Assembly (NCBI GenBank): GCA_015232565.1
Contig: JADFZK010000032.1
Coordinates: 1-36,267, forward strand
Length of the DNA stretch: 36,267 bases
Source of the DNA: Candidatus Omnitrophota bacterium
GTDB taxonomy: Bacteria; Omnitrophota; Gorgyraeia; Zapsychrales; Fredricksoniimonadaceae
Reading direction: 5' to 3'
The position numbers and the translations under genes were made by a program. The notes beneath the pieces are model-generated. The model was not told where the DNA came from. It ran no database searches and was given only the letters and a program-made list of their open reading frames with translations. Positions 25,859-33,760 of the stretch are shown here, one piece after another. How positions within the stretch are numbered: the stretch's first letter is position 1; every line of letters begins with the position of its first letter.

Positions 25859-28800
25859 ATGAGAAAGACAGTATCGCTGTTTGTTTTGATCGCCTTTGTT
25901 ATTAATAGTCTTCTGCCTTCAACGGTGTTGGCGCAAGCGCTTAGTTTGCCTGAACCGGGGACAATGGTCGGTATGAGCCTTATTTTCACGCCGGCGCACT
26001 TGAAAGGCATGGTCGTTGACGCCAAAAACCCTTTTAAGTTCGACTTTATTATTGATAGAGGGGATGAGCTGCTTTCTATTGGTCAGAAGCAGTCTGAATA
26101 TACGAAGCTTATCAAGTACTTTCTGGCGTCCCTTGCTGTGCCTGATACGGATCAGTGGGTGAACCTTTCGCCTTACGAGAAGGATAGAATTATCCCTGAT
26201 GTTTTTGGAAAGACGGAGATGGGCCGTGATCTTCTGGCGCAGGATTACATTCTTAAGCAGATCAGTTCTTCTTTGACCAATCCAGAGACAGATCTTGGAA
26301 AGAAATTCTGGGATAAGGTTTACGAGATGGCTTATCAGAAGTTTGGTAATACCAATATTCCGACAGAAACATTTAGCAAGGTTTGGATTGTTCCGGATAA
26401 GGCTGTTATATACGAGAAGGGGAACACGGTCTATGTTCTGGAGCATCATTTGAAGGTGATGGTGGAGTCTGATTATCTTGCGATGAAGAACAATGCGCAA
26501 CTTTCTGTTTCCAACGATAATAATGAAGCGCGGGGTCTTTCAGAAGCCGTTATGCGCGAAGTTATCATTCCGGCTATTGAAAAAGAAGTTAATGAGGGGA
26601 AAAATTTTGTTCAGCTAAGGCAAGTGTACAGTGGAATGCTTTTGGCCGCATGGTATAAACGAGCGCTTAAAGAGTCAGTCCTTTCCAAGGTTTATGGTGA
26701 TCAATCCAAAGTAGTGGGCATTGATCAAAATCCCCAGAACAACCAAGTTATTTATGAACAATATGTTCAGGCGTTTAAGAAGGGCGTTTTTAATTTGATA
26801 AAAGAAGACGTCGATCAACTCACGCAAGAGGTTGTTCCACGGAAGTACTTTGCTGGCGGAACTATTGGTGAGATTGCACTTTTTAATAAGCCTGACGGTG
26901 TGAAAAGAGTTTCATCTTTCTCACCAAGTCAGAAAGGTGAACTTGGGAGGTGTGACGCCGCTGCGGTAAATCTGCAATCGACAGATAGCTCAATGGGGTT
27001 CATTGATACTTTCCTTCGAAATCGGGTCTATAAGTCCTTCCAAAGATATTTAGATGCGGGTGATTATCATGCGCTTTCGAGCGGGGCATCAGGCTACGAT
27101 ATGGAGAAGGATTTTCCAGCAGGTTTTGGAGAATTGTTCGAGCAATTACGACATTGGGTGGGTGTAGCAAGAGAGAGGGCTGGTTTTATAACGGAACGTG
27201 GAATTAAGTCTGCTGGTGTGCGTATTCTTGCAGAAGCTAAATTCCTTGAGGAACCAAAAGAATCATCACGATCTGAGATTGAAGCGCTTGTCTCTATGGA
27301 ATCGTTCCCAGTGAAGTATCTAGCCGAGGAAGAAATCATTGCGCTTGTTTATGGGACTAGAACCAAGGGGACGGTCAATTTTATTCGTGAAGTCAATATT
27401 CAATTCCCCCAGCGATCGTCAGTTACGTCTGCCGAGGTCAAGAGAGTTGCTGAGGATTATTTTGGAAAGAGTGATTTTAGAGGTTTTATTGATCAGATGG
27501 CTACTGGCAAACAGCAGTTGGTTATTGGGTTGTCTGGTACCGAGATGGCTCGTCGTTTGGCTTATGGCGATGGTTTCGCTCGTCTTTATGATAGGTTAAG
27601 TCGGAGAATTGAGCAGGCTTATCGTAGTGGGGGTGTGTATCAAGATGCCGTTGTTCGTGTGGCACATAGAATTCTGGCGGATGCTGATCGTAGGCCAATC
27701 GACGCTCTGGATGATTTTAAAGAATTTTATGAAGGTCTGAGGAATCAGGATATAAAGTTTGAGATCAATTGGTCAGGGCAGGAAGCGGCTTTAGGGTATG
27801 GATTTAATCAGGGTTTTGCACAGTTTTATGATGAGATGAGAGAGCGGGTTAATGGAATAAGGTATAGTTCCCGCAGAGATCTTTATGAAAGATTGGCAAA
27901 TATTGCCAGAGATATCCTATGGGAAAATGGCGTTGTTATTGAAGATGCGAAAGAAATTGCAAAGGCAGAGCCGATAGATCCCCAGGGTGTTAGTCAGTTT
28001 GACCAATTACTTCAAATGGTTAGAAGCCATCGGTTGACAATTAACGTTGATTCACGGGGTGAGGATGTAGCGAGGCAATACGGATGGGGAGCAGGATTTG
28101 CTAAATTGTATAACTATTGGATTGATCGGATCAATAAAGGGTACAGACAATCTGGGTTCGGGATTCTTAATGATGCCCCTTTGAGAATTGGTGAGAGATT
28201 GGCCGCAGAAGCTCGTGGTCAGAAAACCAGTGTTGCCGGTGAGATGCGAGCTTTTCTTAAGTTAATAACAGGTTCTCCTCGTGCGCAGGTTGTGGCTGGT
28301 CCCGGTTTGGATGCTTCTTACTACTATGGTTTTAGCGACGGGTTTGCTCCTTGGTATGACAGATTCTTTGGGTTAATTGAAGGCCGTGGGTATCGAACGG
28401 AGGCAGACTATATTTCTATGGTTACTCGTGCGGTTCAGCAGGTGTTGTCAGAGATTGGTTCTGAGGGAGAGCCCTCAGGAGCGGGTGAAGAAAGAAAATC
28501 TAACAACCAAGAAGAGACTCGCCGTCCGACGCCAAATACTATCGTAAAGAATGATTTATATAATATTTTGGGTGTTACTCGTAATGCATCGCCTAATGAT
28601 ATTAAGAAAGCTTTTAGAGAGGCGGCCAAGAAGTGGCATCCAGACAAGAATCGAACTGATCCTAATGCTGAGGAAAAGTTCAAGGAAGTTAATAACGCGT
28701 ATGAAGTACTGGGTGATCCTGATAAGCGCTCTCGGTACGATAATTCTGGTGATTACGCAATGGGTGCTGTTGTAGTCGCTCAAAGGTTTGAAGATCCAGT

Positions 28801-29002
28801 GGGTGGTATTGATTTCGGGCAATCGAGTCTTGATTTGCAGATTAAGCGCGATGGTAATGGCGTACCTTTGCCCATCGGGGATCAGAATTTTGATAACATT
28901 CATATCGATGGGCTTGTTCCTGTGATACTTGATATTCAGCCATTGACCAGTGTGCCGATTCTCGGTGAAATATCAACGCCGGGTCTGCCTGTTATGCCAT
29001 AA
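25859..29002 (+). CDS. Exported paralog with ~80-95-residue repeats and a DnaJ domain
   Basis: 1047 residues; TGGAG 7 nt before ATG. Signal peptide ([14 protein letters not shown]), then the shared N module to V-P-R-K-Y-F-A-G-G (~326-334). The middle carries repeats with the core Y-G-x-x-x-G-F-A-x-x-Y-D-R, centred at residues 569, 647, 741 and 823, and a more diverged copy near 422. Each repeat is followed by a helix with R-I..Y-R and R-V-A..I-L. A J domain occupies ~898-963 with its H-P-D motif at 927-929 (K-W-H-P-D-K-N) and [10 protein letters not shown]. The C module (G-G-I-D-F then R-D-G-N-G-V-P-L-P) starts at ~982. J domains activate Hsp70 in the cytoplasm, so an exported one is unexpected. 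Codon use is more T-rich than the paralogs at 2684 and 6121. It sits directly after the tRNA, so may be island cargo. Confidence 0.88.
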   Translation: MRKTVSLFVLIAFVINSLLPSTVLAQALSLPEPGTMVGMSLIFTPAHLKGMVVDAKNPFKFDFIIDRGDELLSIGQKQSEYTKLIKYFLASLAVPDTDQWVNLSPYEKDRIIPDVFGKTEMGRDLLAQDYILKQISSSLTNPETDLGKKFWDKVYEMAYQKFGNTNIPTETFSKVWIVPDKAVIYEKGNTVYVLEHHLKVMVESDYLAMKNNAQLSVSNDNNEARGLSEAVMREVIIPAIEKEVNEGKNFVQLRQVYSGMLLAAWYKRALKESVLSKVYGDQSKVVGIDQNPQNNQVIYEQYVQAFKKGVFNLIKEDVDQLTQEVVPRKYFAGGTIGEIALFNKPDGVKRVSSFSPSQKGELGRCDAAAVNLQSTDSSMGFIDTFLRNRVYKSFQRYLDAGDYHALSSGASGYDMEKDFPAGFGELFEQLRHWVGVARERAGFITERGIKSAGVRILAEAKFLEEPKESSRSEIEALVSMESFPVKYLAEEEIIALVYGTRTKGTVNFIREVNIQFPQRSSVTSAEVKRVAEDYFGKSDFRGFIDQMATGKQQLVIGLSGTEMARRLAYGDGFARLYDRLSRRIEQAYRSGGVYQDAVVRVAHRILADADRRPIDALDDFKEFYEGLRNQDIKFEINWSGQEAALGYGFNQGFAQFYDEMRERVNGIRYSSRRDLYERLANIARDILWENGVVIEDAKEIAKAEPIDPQGVSQFDQLLQMVRSHRLTINVDSRGEDVARQYGWGAGFAKLYNYWIDRINKGYRQSGFGILNDAPLRIGERLAAEARGQKTSVAGEMRAFLKLITGSPRAQVVAGPGLDASYYYGFSDGFAPWYDRFFGLIEGRGYRTEADYISMVTRAVQQVLSEIGSEGEPSGAGEERKSNNQEETRRPTPNTIVKNDLYNILGVTRNASPNDIKKAFREAAKKWHPDKNRTDPNAEEKFKEVNNAYEVLGDPDKRSRYDNSGDYAMGAVVVAQRFEDPVGGIDFGQSSLDLQIKRDGNGVPLPIGDQNFDNIHIDGLVPVILDIQPLTSVPILGEISTPGLPVMP

Positions 29003-29020
29003 GGGACAGGCTGCAGGCTG

Positions 29021-29073
29021 GCTGAAATTTGAATGTTAACGGCGCTTCGTATGATATAATTTTACAAGTTCGA
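29021..29073 (+). promoter_or_regulatory. Promoter/5' flank of PIN cassette 1, homologous to that of cassette 2
   Basis: Extended -10 TGA-TATAAT (-10 at 29055-29060) without a good -35. The surrounding ~50 nt (GAAATTTGAATGTT...TGATATAATTTTACAAGTTCGATGAA) match the region before the second PIN gene (31033-31083). Confidence 0.55.
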
Positions 29074-29095
29074 TGAATGAGAAAGATAAGACGGC

Positions 29096-29557
29096 ATGCA
29101 TAAGTTAAAGTTATATCTCGATACGACGGTTCTGAACTTCGCTTTCGCCGATGACGCGCCTAAGGAGATGGAGGATACGCTTAAGTTTTTTAAGCAGATT
29201 GACCGGTTCGAGGTCAGTATTTCTGATATTGTGCTTGATGAGATCGAGCGTTGTCCGGCCTTGAAGCGTGGACGTCTCATGGAGATCATTACCAGGCATG
29301 ATTGGGAAATTCTTGAACTTGACCAAGCTGCAAGGAAATTAGCCGAACATTATTTGTCGGCGGGAGTTATTCCTCAAAAGTATAGGGATGACGCTTATCA
29401 CATTGCGATTGCGACCGTTAATGATCAGGATGCTATTTTGAGTTGGAATTTTGAGCATATTGTGAAGATGAAGACAAAACGGGAAGTTGTCGCGATCAAT
29501 TTACTGGAAGGATATAGAGGCATTGATATTTATACACCCAAGGAGGTGGTGGACTGA
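29096..29557 (+). CDS. PIN-domain toxin, cassette 1
   Basis: 153 residues. PIN nuclease pattern: K-L-Y-L-D-T-T-V-L-N-F with D9, conserved E49 in V-L-D-E-I, D98/D99 in Y-R-D-D-A-Y-H-I-A-I-A, and S-W-N-F-E-H near 117-121. PIN toxins of VapC type are Mg-dependent ribonucleases. The small downstream gene overlaps its stop (TGATG) and is the probable antitoxin, so the order is toxin first, unlike classical vapBC. It lies between the fourth big paralog and a repeat-rich region. Confidence 0.85.
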   Translation: MHKLKLYLDTTVLNFAFADDAPKEMEDTLKFFKQIDRFEVSISDIVLDEIERCPALKRGRLMEIITRHDWEILELDQAARKLAEHYLSAGVIPQKYRDDAYHIAIATVNDQDAILSWNFEHIVKMKTKREVVAINLLEGYRGIDIYTPKEVVD

Positions 29558-29724
29558 TGTTTAAAGAACCTAAAGCCATGAGAGAGATTCACAAGATTCA
29601 GGAAAAGTTGTACGAGGAGCGGAAAGGCCTTACCGCTGAACAGGAAATCCGTCTGATCAGGGAGAATGCCCGGAAGTTGATGGAAAAGTATGGGCTTAAG
29701 TCCCGTGCTCATGTTGCTGCGTAA
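29557..29724 (+). CDS. Small antitoxin partner of PIN toxin 1 (55 aa)
   Basis: 55 residues, starting inside the toxin stop, with a very strong ribosome site (AAGGAGGTGG) within the toxin's last codons. Predicted helical: M-R-E-I-H-K-I-Q-E-K-L-Y-E-E-R, L-T-A-E-Q-E-I-R-L-I-R-E-N-A. I associate the M-R-E-I-H-x-I start with small proteins that follow this PIN subfamily. It presumably binds and inhibits the nuclease. Confidence 0.75.
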   Translation: MFKEPKAMREIHKIQEKLYEERKGLTAEQEIRLIRENARKLMEKYGLKSRAHVAA

Positions 29725-29850
29725 GAGTTGTGATTGAGTATAGCCACAGCATGGCCACAGGCGTATATTCCAAGTTTAAGACCTTTGCCAGCCCGTGAGC
29801 CCGAAGGCTATAGCCCCGTAGGGGGCGAGAGGAAATCGTACCCCCGCAAC
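29719..29850. repeat. Composite repeat: cassette 3' flank, GGCTATAGCC block and tRNA-fMet fragment
   Basis: Three pieces follow one another. 29719-29791 is ~85% identical to 31765-31837, the DNA after the other PIN cassette. 29790-29828 (39 nt with the palindrome GGCTATAGCC) recurs at 32007-32045 with 2 mismatches. 29833-29850 is an exact 18-nt copy of the tRNA-fMet 3' end (25579-25596). Confidence 0.75.
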
Positions 29851-30371
29851 TATGTACCAGCAAAGGTTGAGTAGCATAGATCCCGTCGGGTTATCCCTGT
29901 CGAATTAAACATCCTCAATGCCTAGACCCTCCGGGAATTCTTTATTTACCAACGGCAACTAGGCAACGCACCCAGAACGATTTTAAATTTTATGAGGGCT
30001 TTGCGGTTATTCTGTACCTTCTTGGTGAAGAGGGGTTATTTGTGTTCAACGACGGCCAAATTTTATTTAGGCTGTGATGAGAAGCAATTGAAAGGGGCTG
30101 TAGATAGGCATCCGTTGAATCTTTGATGGTGTTTTGAATTTAACTAATCTTGAGAGTGCGTATGATTTTGGTAAAGGACATGTTCGCAGTCTTCTAAGTT
30201 TTTTATATATTGTTTTGGGTTATTATAGAAGTACATTCAGATATGTTGCCGAGGAATGTTTTGTTAAGTCTTGAAATTGTTTTTGAAGGGTCATAAGATT
30301 TGAATGGATTGTGAGTAAATTAATCGATTTTGAGATAGCCGTTCAATTTCTCTTACGGAAAGGGATTGGGG
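29851..30371. other. AT-rich non-coding stretch
   Basis: After the composite repeat there are ~520 nt without any convincing reading frame, RNA gene or terminator; base composition turns AT-rich towards the membrane-protein gene. I see nothing specific in it; it may be decayed island DNA. Confidence 0.5.
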
Positions 30372-30863
30372 ATGACACTAAAAGATAAACCACTAGGTAT
30401 TAAATTAATTTGTTGCGCTTTGTGTATCCCTATCGTTTTGTTTTGGATTGTTACTGCATTAAATTATTTCAATTATAAAGAGATGTTCAATTCTTCCGAT
30501 GAACAAAAAATGGAAATAATCCGTGGGGGTCATATGACAGACCCTAATGTAAAGACTGTTGATGACTTTAATCGATATTTAGGCACAATAGAAGAGAAGC
30601 AAAAGAAGGGCAGTGGTTATCCGGGTATGGTATGGTCTATTGTTCCATTTGTTTTGTCTTTTGGGTTATTGAAGTTTGCGAAATGGGCAAGAGTTGGTAT
30701 GTTTATTTATGTTGGATATCTAGTTTTGGGAAGTTTTTCGTGGTTTGGGTTAAGCAGTAAAGCGAATTCCATGCAACAGTTGGGGAAGATTGTGTCGTTA
30801 CCAGTATTGGTTACGATTGTCTGGTATTTAACTCGTCCAAGAATTAAAGAATTGTTTAAATGA
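30372..30863 (+). CDS. Orphan multi-span membrane protein
   Basis: 163 residues from ATG 30372 (AAGGGA 6 nt upstream; a TTG two codons earlier is possible). About four transmembrane helices: ~12-31, ~83-101, ~107-126 and ~136-153. An acidic/polar loop lies between the first two (S-S-D-E-Q-K-M-E-I-I and N-V-K-T-V-D-D-F-N-R-Y). AT-rich codon use, like the orphan at 15828 and unlike the core genes. It lies between the two PIN cassettes. No family recognised. Confidence 0.65.
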   Translation: MTLKDKPLGIKLICCALCIPIVLFWIVTALNYFNYKEMFNSSDEQKMEIIRGGHMTDPNVKTVDDFNRYLGTIEEKQKKGSGYPGMVWSIVPFVLSFGLLKFAKWARVGMFIYVGYLVLGSFSWFGLSSKANSMQQLGKIVSLPVLVTIVWYLTRPRIKELFK

Positions 30864-30953
30864 TTGTGTAGTTTCTCTGGGAAATATAAAATCGGGGACA
30901 CAATAATGGCCTCTGATGGAGCTATGTTATTGACAGTTACACATTAAGATAAA

Positions 30954-31049
30954 GCTGTATCGGCCAAAGACCTCGGTGGTGTCGACCTCAATCAAATCAA
31001 TATTAACCGCCGGGGCGGAATCTTGCGGAATGTAGAATTTGGATGTTGA
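30954..31049 (+). pseudogene. Decayed C-terminal module of the big paralog family
   Basis: One frame reads A-K-D-L-G-G-V-D-L-N-Q-I-N-I-N-R-R-G-G-I-L followed by a stop at 31047. G-G-[IV]-D-[LF] with a downstream [RK]-x-G is the start of the C-terminal module of the paralogs at 44, 2684, 6121 and 25859; this version is closest to the E-R-K-G subtype at 2684. A stop lies 3 codons upstream (30945), so only this piece survives. It suggests a further family member once stood here. Confidence 0.5.
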
Positions 31050-31083
31050 TCGTGTAGGCTGTGATATAATTTCTTAAGTTCAA
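31033..31083 (+). promoter_or_regulatory. Promoter/5' flank of PIN cassette 2
   Basis: Extended -10 TGA-TATAAT (-10 at 31065-31070). The region is homologous to 29021-29073 before the first PIN cassette, although the coding sequences behind the two promoters differ completely. Confidence 0.55.
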
Positions 31084-31137
31084 TGAAGGAGCAATGTTAG
31101 GAGTTCGCTTGTATAAGTTGGAAAGGATTTAAAATTT

Positions 31138-31608
31138 ATGAAAAAGCGCGTTTATATTGAGACTTCAATTCCGAGTTTCTACTGGGAGTCACGGCAGGAA
31201 CCGGAAATGGTGTCCCGCCGGAATTGGACGCGAGAGTGGTGGGATGATTATGCCGGTAGGTATGAGCTGTTTGTTAGCGACCCGGTTTTGGAAGAGTTGG
31301 GTGGGGGAGATTACCCAAATCAAAAAGAAGTCATGGCGTTGATAGAAGATTTGCCATTGCTCCCGGTGGATGGAGCGGTGATTGAAATCGCTCAGGTGTA
31401 CATCGCTCATAAGATGATGCCAAAAGATGTGACGGGAGACGCGCTGCATCTGGCATTGGCTGCGTATCATAAGTGCGACTTTCTATTAACGTGGAATTGT
31501 AATCACTTGGCGAATGCCAATAAGTTTGGACATATTGATCGTATTCATGCGCTGTTGGGATTGGCTTCGCCAAGGCTTGTGACACCATTAGAATTGTTAG
31601 GAAGGTGA
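31138..31608 (+). CDS. PIN-domain toxin, cassette 2
   Basis: 156 residues; GAAAGGAT upstream. PIN pattern V-Y-I-E-T-S-I-P-S-F-Y, where the first acidic residue is E8 rather than Asp (common in this subfamily), E53 (V-L-E-E-L), D101 (T-G-D-A-L-H-L-A-L-A) and L-T-W-N-C-N-H (N120). It belongs to a different PIN subfamily from the toxin at 29096, yet the flanking DNA is related. The antitoxin follows after 3 nt. Confidence 0.85.
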   Translation: MKKRVYIETSIPSFYWESRQEPEMVSRRNWTREWWDDYAGRYELFVSDPVLEELGGGDYPNQKEVMALIEDLPLLPVDGAVIEIAQVYIAHKMMPKDVTGDALHLALAAYHKCDFLLTWNCNHLANANKFGHIDRIHALLGLASPRLVTPLELLGR

Positions 31609-31611
31609 CCT

Positions 31612-31770
31612 ATGAAAGATGATCCAACGATTTCCAGAATCAGAACTGCCCGTAAAGAAATTTCCGCAAGGTTTGGCCATGATTTGGAGCGCTTGGGCGA
31701 ACATTACATGAAGCGTCAGGCTAAACATAAAGACCGATTGTTCGGGTCGAAACTGTTGGCCGGGGCGTAA
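31612..31770 (+). CDS. Small antitoxin partner of PIN toxin 2 (52 aa)
   Basis: 52 residues with AGGAAGG before the ATG. M-K-D-D-P-T-I-S-R-I-R-T-A-R-K-E-I-S-A-R-F-G-H-D is a pattern I associate with short proteins encoded next to E-T-S-I-P-S PIN toxins. Basic C-terminus (M-K-R-Q-A-K-H-K-D-R). Presumed to bind the toxin; DNA binding is possible but unproven. Confidence 0.75.
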   Translation: MKDDPTISRIRTARKEISARFGHDLERLGEHYMKRQAKHKDRLFGSKLLAGA

Positions 31771-32045
31771 GAGCCGTGATCGAGTATAGCCATAACATGG
31801 CCACAGGTGTATATTCCAAGTTTAAGACCATTGCTCAATATATAGTTACGACAAACCTTAGGGCTCTCATAATCTGAAGGCCGTACGTTCAAATCGTCCA
31901 ATTTCGATTCTCGATTTTCAGAACATGACGATTCATACAGGAATGTACGGCCCCGGAAGAGGCCAAAAGACGATAGGCCGGGAGTTCACTGGCCCCGCAA
32001 GGGGGTAGCCCGCGAGCCTGAAGGCTATAGCCCCGTAGGGGGCGA
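31765..32045. repeat. Second composite repeat with larger tRNA-fMet fragment
   Basis: 31765-31837 repeats the DNA after PIN cassette 1. 31866-31897 matches 32 nt of tRNA-fMet (25554-25585, anticodon arm to T loop) with one mismatch. 31969-31992 recurs at 34660-34683 (22 of 24). 32007-32045 recurs at 29790-29828. There is no gene in 31771-32140. Confidence 0.75.
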
Positions 32046-32140
32046 ACGGAAATTATACGACTTTATTATCGGCAACCATGTGATAACTTTAGGTTTCTGC
32101 TGGAGATCCAGGGTTTTCTGATAGAATTCTTTCGAAGGGG

Positions 32141-32338
32141 CGAAGTCCGAACCTGTTCTTCGGCATGCGCAATCCTCTCCTTGCCTTTGTTGACATCATT
32201 GTTTTATGGCTCATGATCACCACGCTGGTCTTTGTTTTCTGGGGCACTAAGAAGCTTGCCGGAGCGCTCATGATTCCATATTGGTTGTGGGTGTCTTTTG
32301 CCACTGTGTTGAATTATTCGATCTGGAGGATGAACTAA
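32141..32338 (+). pseudogene. tspO: C-terminal fragment of tspO
   Basis: The frame reads S-P-N-L-F-F-G-M-R-N-P-L-L-A-F-V-D-I-I-V-L-W-L and continues to P-Y-W-L-W-V-S-F-A-T-V-L-N-Y-S-I-W-R-M-N. These are the fourth and fifth membrane helices and end of TspO/MBR tryptophan-rich sensory proteins. The first ~90 residues are absent; a stop (32090) and repeat DNA lie upstream. An ATG at 32165 could still express 57 residues. Its stop overlaps the next start (TAATG). In intact genomes TspO is linked to porphyrin and oxidative-stress responses, which suits the peroxidase behind it. Confidence 0.8.
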
Positions 32339-32895
32339 TGATACGAACAATACTATGTTTGCTGATATTTGGGGTAACGGCTGTATGTCCGGCCATAGCG
32401 GAGGTGTCGTCGATGAATATGCATGCGATCTCAATGTCTTTAAACAGCGGTGAAACCATTTCCCTGGCTGATTACAAAGGGAAGGTTGTGCTCATCGTCA
32501 ATACAGCCTCGCGTTGCGGATTCACTTCGCAATATAAAGGGTTGGAAGAATTGTACCTGCGTTACAAGGATAGCGGGTTCGTTGTTCTCGCTTTCCCGGC
32601 CAATAACTTCATGGGACAGGAGCCGGGAAGCAATGAGGAGATCAAGAGTTTCTGTGAGCTTAAGTATAAAACCACGTTCCCTTTGTTCGCGAAAACCAGT
32701 GTCAAGGGACTGGACATTAACCCCCTGTTTAAGTATTTGACCGAGGATTCTTCGTTTAAAGGCCCGGTGACCTGGAATTTCAACAAGTTTCTTATTGACG
32801 GCAGTGGTCAAGTAATAGCCCGTTTTGAGAGCGGTGTGAAGCCGCTGGATCCCGAGGTGGTGGCGGCGATCGAGAAAGCCTTGCCTCGAGAATAA
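32338..32895 (+). CDS. Exported glutathione-peroxidase-family thiol peroxidase
   Basis: 185 residues from ATG 32338 (GGAGG 8 nt upstream, overlapping the tspO stop). A signal peptide (~1-21, ..C-P-A-I-A-E) places it in the periplasm. Catalytic tetrad: C60 (N-T-A-S-R-C-G-F), Q94 (F-M-G-Q-E-P-G), W146-N147 (W-N-F-N-K-F). The cysteine in place of selenocysteine and C106 (S-F-C-E-L-K-Y), a typical resolving cysteine, indicate a thioredoxin-like-dependent peroxidase reducing peroxides. It was probably the second gene of a tspO-gpx operon before truncation of tspO. Confidence 0.92.
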   Translation: MIRTILCLLIFGVTAVCPAIAEVSSMNMHAISMSLNSGETISLADYKGKVVLIVNTASRCGFTSQYKGLEELYLRYKDSGFVVLAFPANNFMGQEPGSNEEIKSFCELKYKTTFPLFAKTSVKGLDINPLFKYLTEDSSFKGPVTWNFNKFLIDGSGQVIARFESGVKPLDPEVVAAIEKALPRE

Positions 32896-33041
32896 TTGTC
32901 GGAAGATCAGGGCCTCATCGACAGCCTGCGGCGGTCTTGTTATGGCAAGAGCTGTGATGAGGGTAGAGATAAGAAGTTCCTGGTTTATGTTGAGATTGAA
33001 AAAGTTCTGCCCCTGATAATCATGAAAAGCTGAGAGGTTTA

Positions 33042-33488
33042 ATGAATATAAAAGACGTCCGCAAGAAGATCGCCAAGCTTTTAATTGAGCAAAAGCTCGG
33101 GGTACTGGCTACGCTGGGAAAAGATCATCCTTATCAGAGCATTGTGGCTTTCTCAGCTTCCAGGGATATGAAGCATATCCTGTTTGCCACCAAGCGCGCG
33201 ACCAGTAAGTACAAAAACTTGAAAGACAAAGCCCAGGTCAGCGTTTTTATCGATAACCGGTCTAATCAGGAGTCGGACTTTAGCGACGCCACAGGCATGA
33301 CGGCTATCGGAGATGCCCGGGAATTAAATGGAGCTGCGCGTAAGAAGTCTATGGGACTTTTTATACGCAAACACCCAGCGCTTGCAGAATTCCTGGCGAG
33401 CCCGGATTGTGCTTTATTTATGATCAAGGTCAGGGTTTATTATGTTGTCTGGCATTTTCATCAGGTCAGGGAAGTGCGCATATCATGA
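33042..33488 (+). CDS. Pyridoxamine 5'-phosphate oxidase-like flavin-binding protein
   Basis: 148 residues, AGAGG before ATG. Split-barrel features: K-L-G-V-L-A-T-L-G-K-D-H-P-Y-Q-S-I-V-A-F, H-I-L-F-A-T-K-R-A-T-S-K-Y-K-N-L, then V-S-V-F-I-D-N-R and M-T-A-I-G-D-A-R-E-L. These match the general-stress FMN- or heme-binding branch of the PNPOx-like family. The true substrate or cofactor (FMN, F420, heme) cannot be decided. The C-terminal W-H-F-H could bind metal or heme. Confidence 0.8.
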   Translation: MNIKDVRKKIAKLLIEQKLGVLATLGKDHPYQSIVAFSASRDMKHILFATKRATSKYKNLKDKAQVSVFIDNRSNQESDFSDATGMTAIGDARELNGAARKKSMGLFIRKHPALAEFLASPDCALFMIKVRVYYVVWHFHQVREVRIS

Positions 33489-33504
33489 TGAATGTAAAAG
33501 GCAT

Positions 33505-33751
33505 ATGAAGATCATCATCGCAGGCGGAGCCGGTTTCGTAGGCAGATGTTGTGTTGGCAAGGCAGTGTGTTGTCCCGAAGAAGTTATTAGAAGCGGGTTT
33601 TAATTCTCAGCAGCCGATCATGAAAGATGCCTTGGCTGATATATTCAAGGGTGTTTTCAGGAGAATGGATCGGATGAATTTATCGAGGCCCTGGGAGAGG
33701 ATATTTTTCAAAGATTCTCGGCATTACGATCTCAGTTGGCATAAAAAGTGA
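33505..33751 (+). pseudogene. SDR epimerase (TIGR01777-type) with internal deletion
   Basis: ATG 33505 opens M-K-I-I-I-A-G-G-A-G-F-V-G-R, the Rossmann nucleotide-binding start of NAD-dependent epimerases. Immediately after, in another frame from 33551, comes V-L-A-R-Q-C-V-V-P-K-K-L-L-E-A-G-F, the conserved C-terminal end of the TIGR01777/YfcH subfamily. About 250 residues between are missing and the join is out of frame. The remaining tail to 33751 (D-R-M-N-L-S-R-P-W-E-R-I-F-F) has no assigned match. Confidence 0.7.
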
Positions 33752-33760
33752 GTCTTTTGA

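Noticed and set aside
32896..33041. In-frame stretch ending F-L-V-Y-V-E-I-E-K-V-L-P-L-I-I-M-K-S before the flavin-binding-type gene
   Set aside because: Protein-like and perhaps a 3' gene remnant, but no start, no recognisable family and too short to support.
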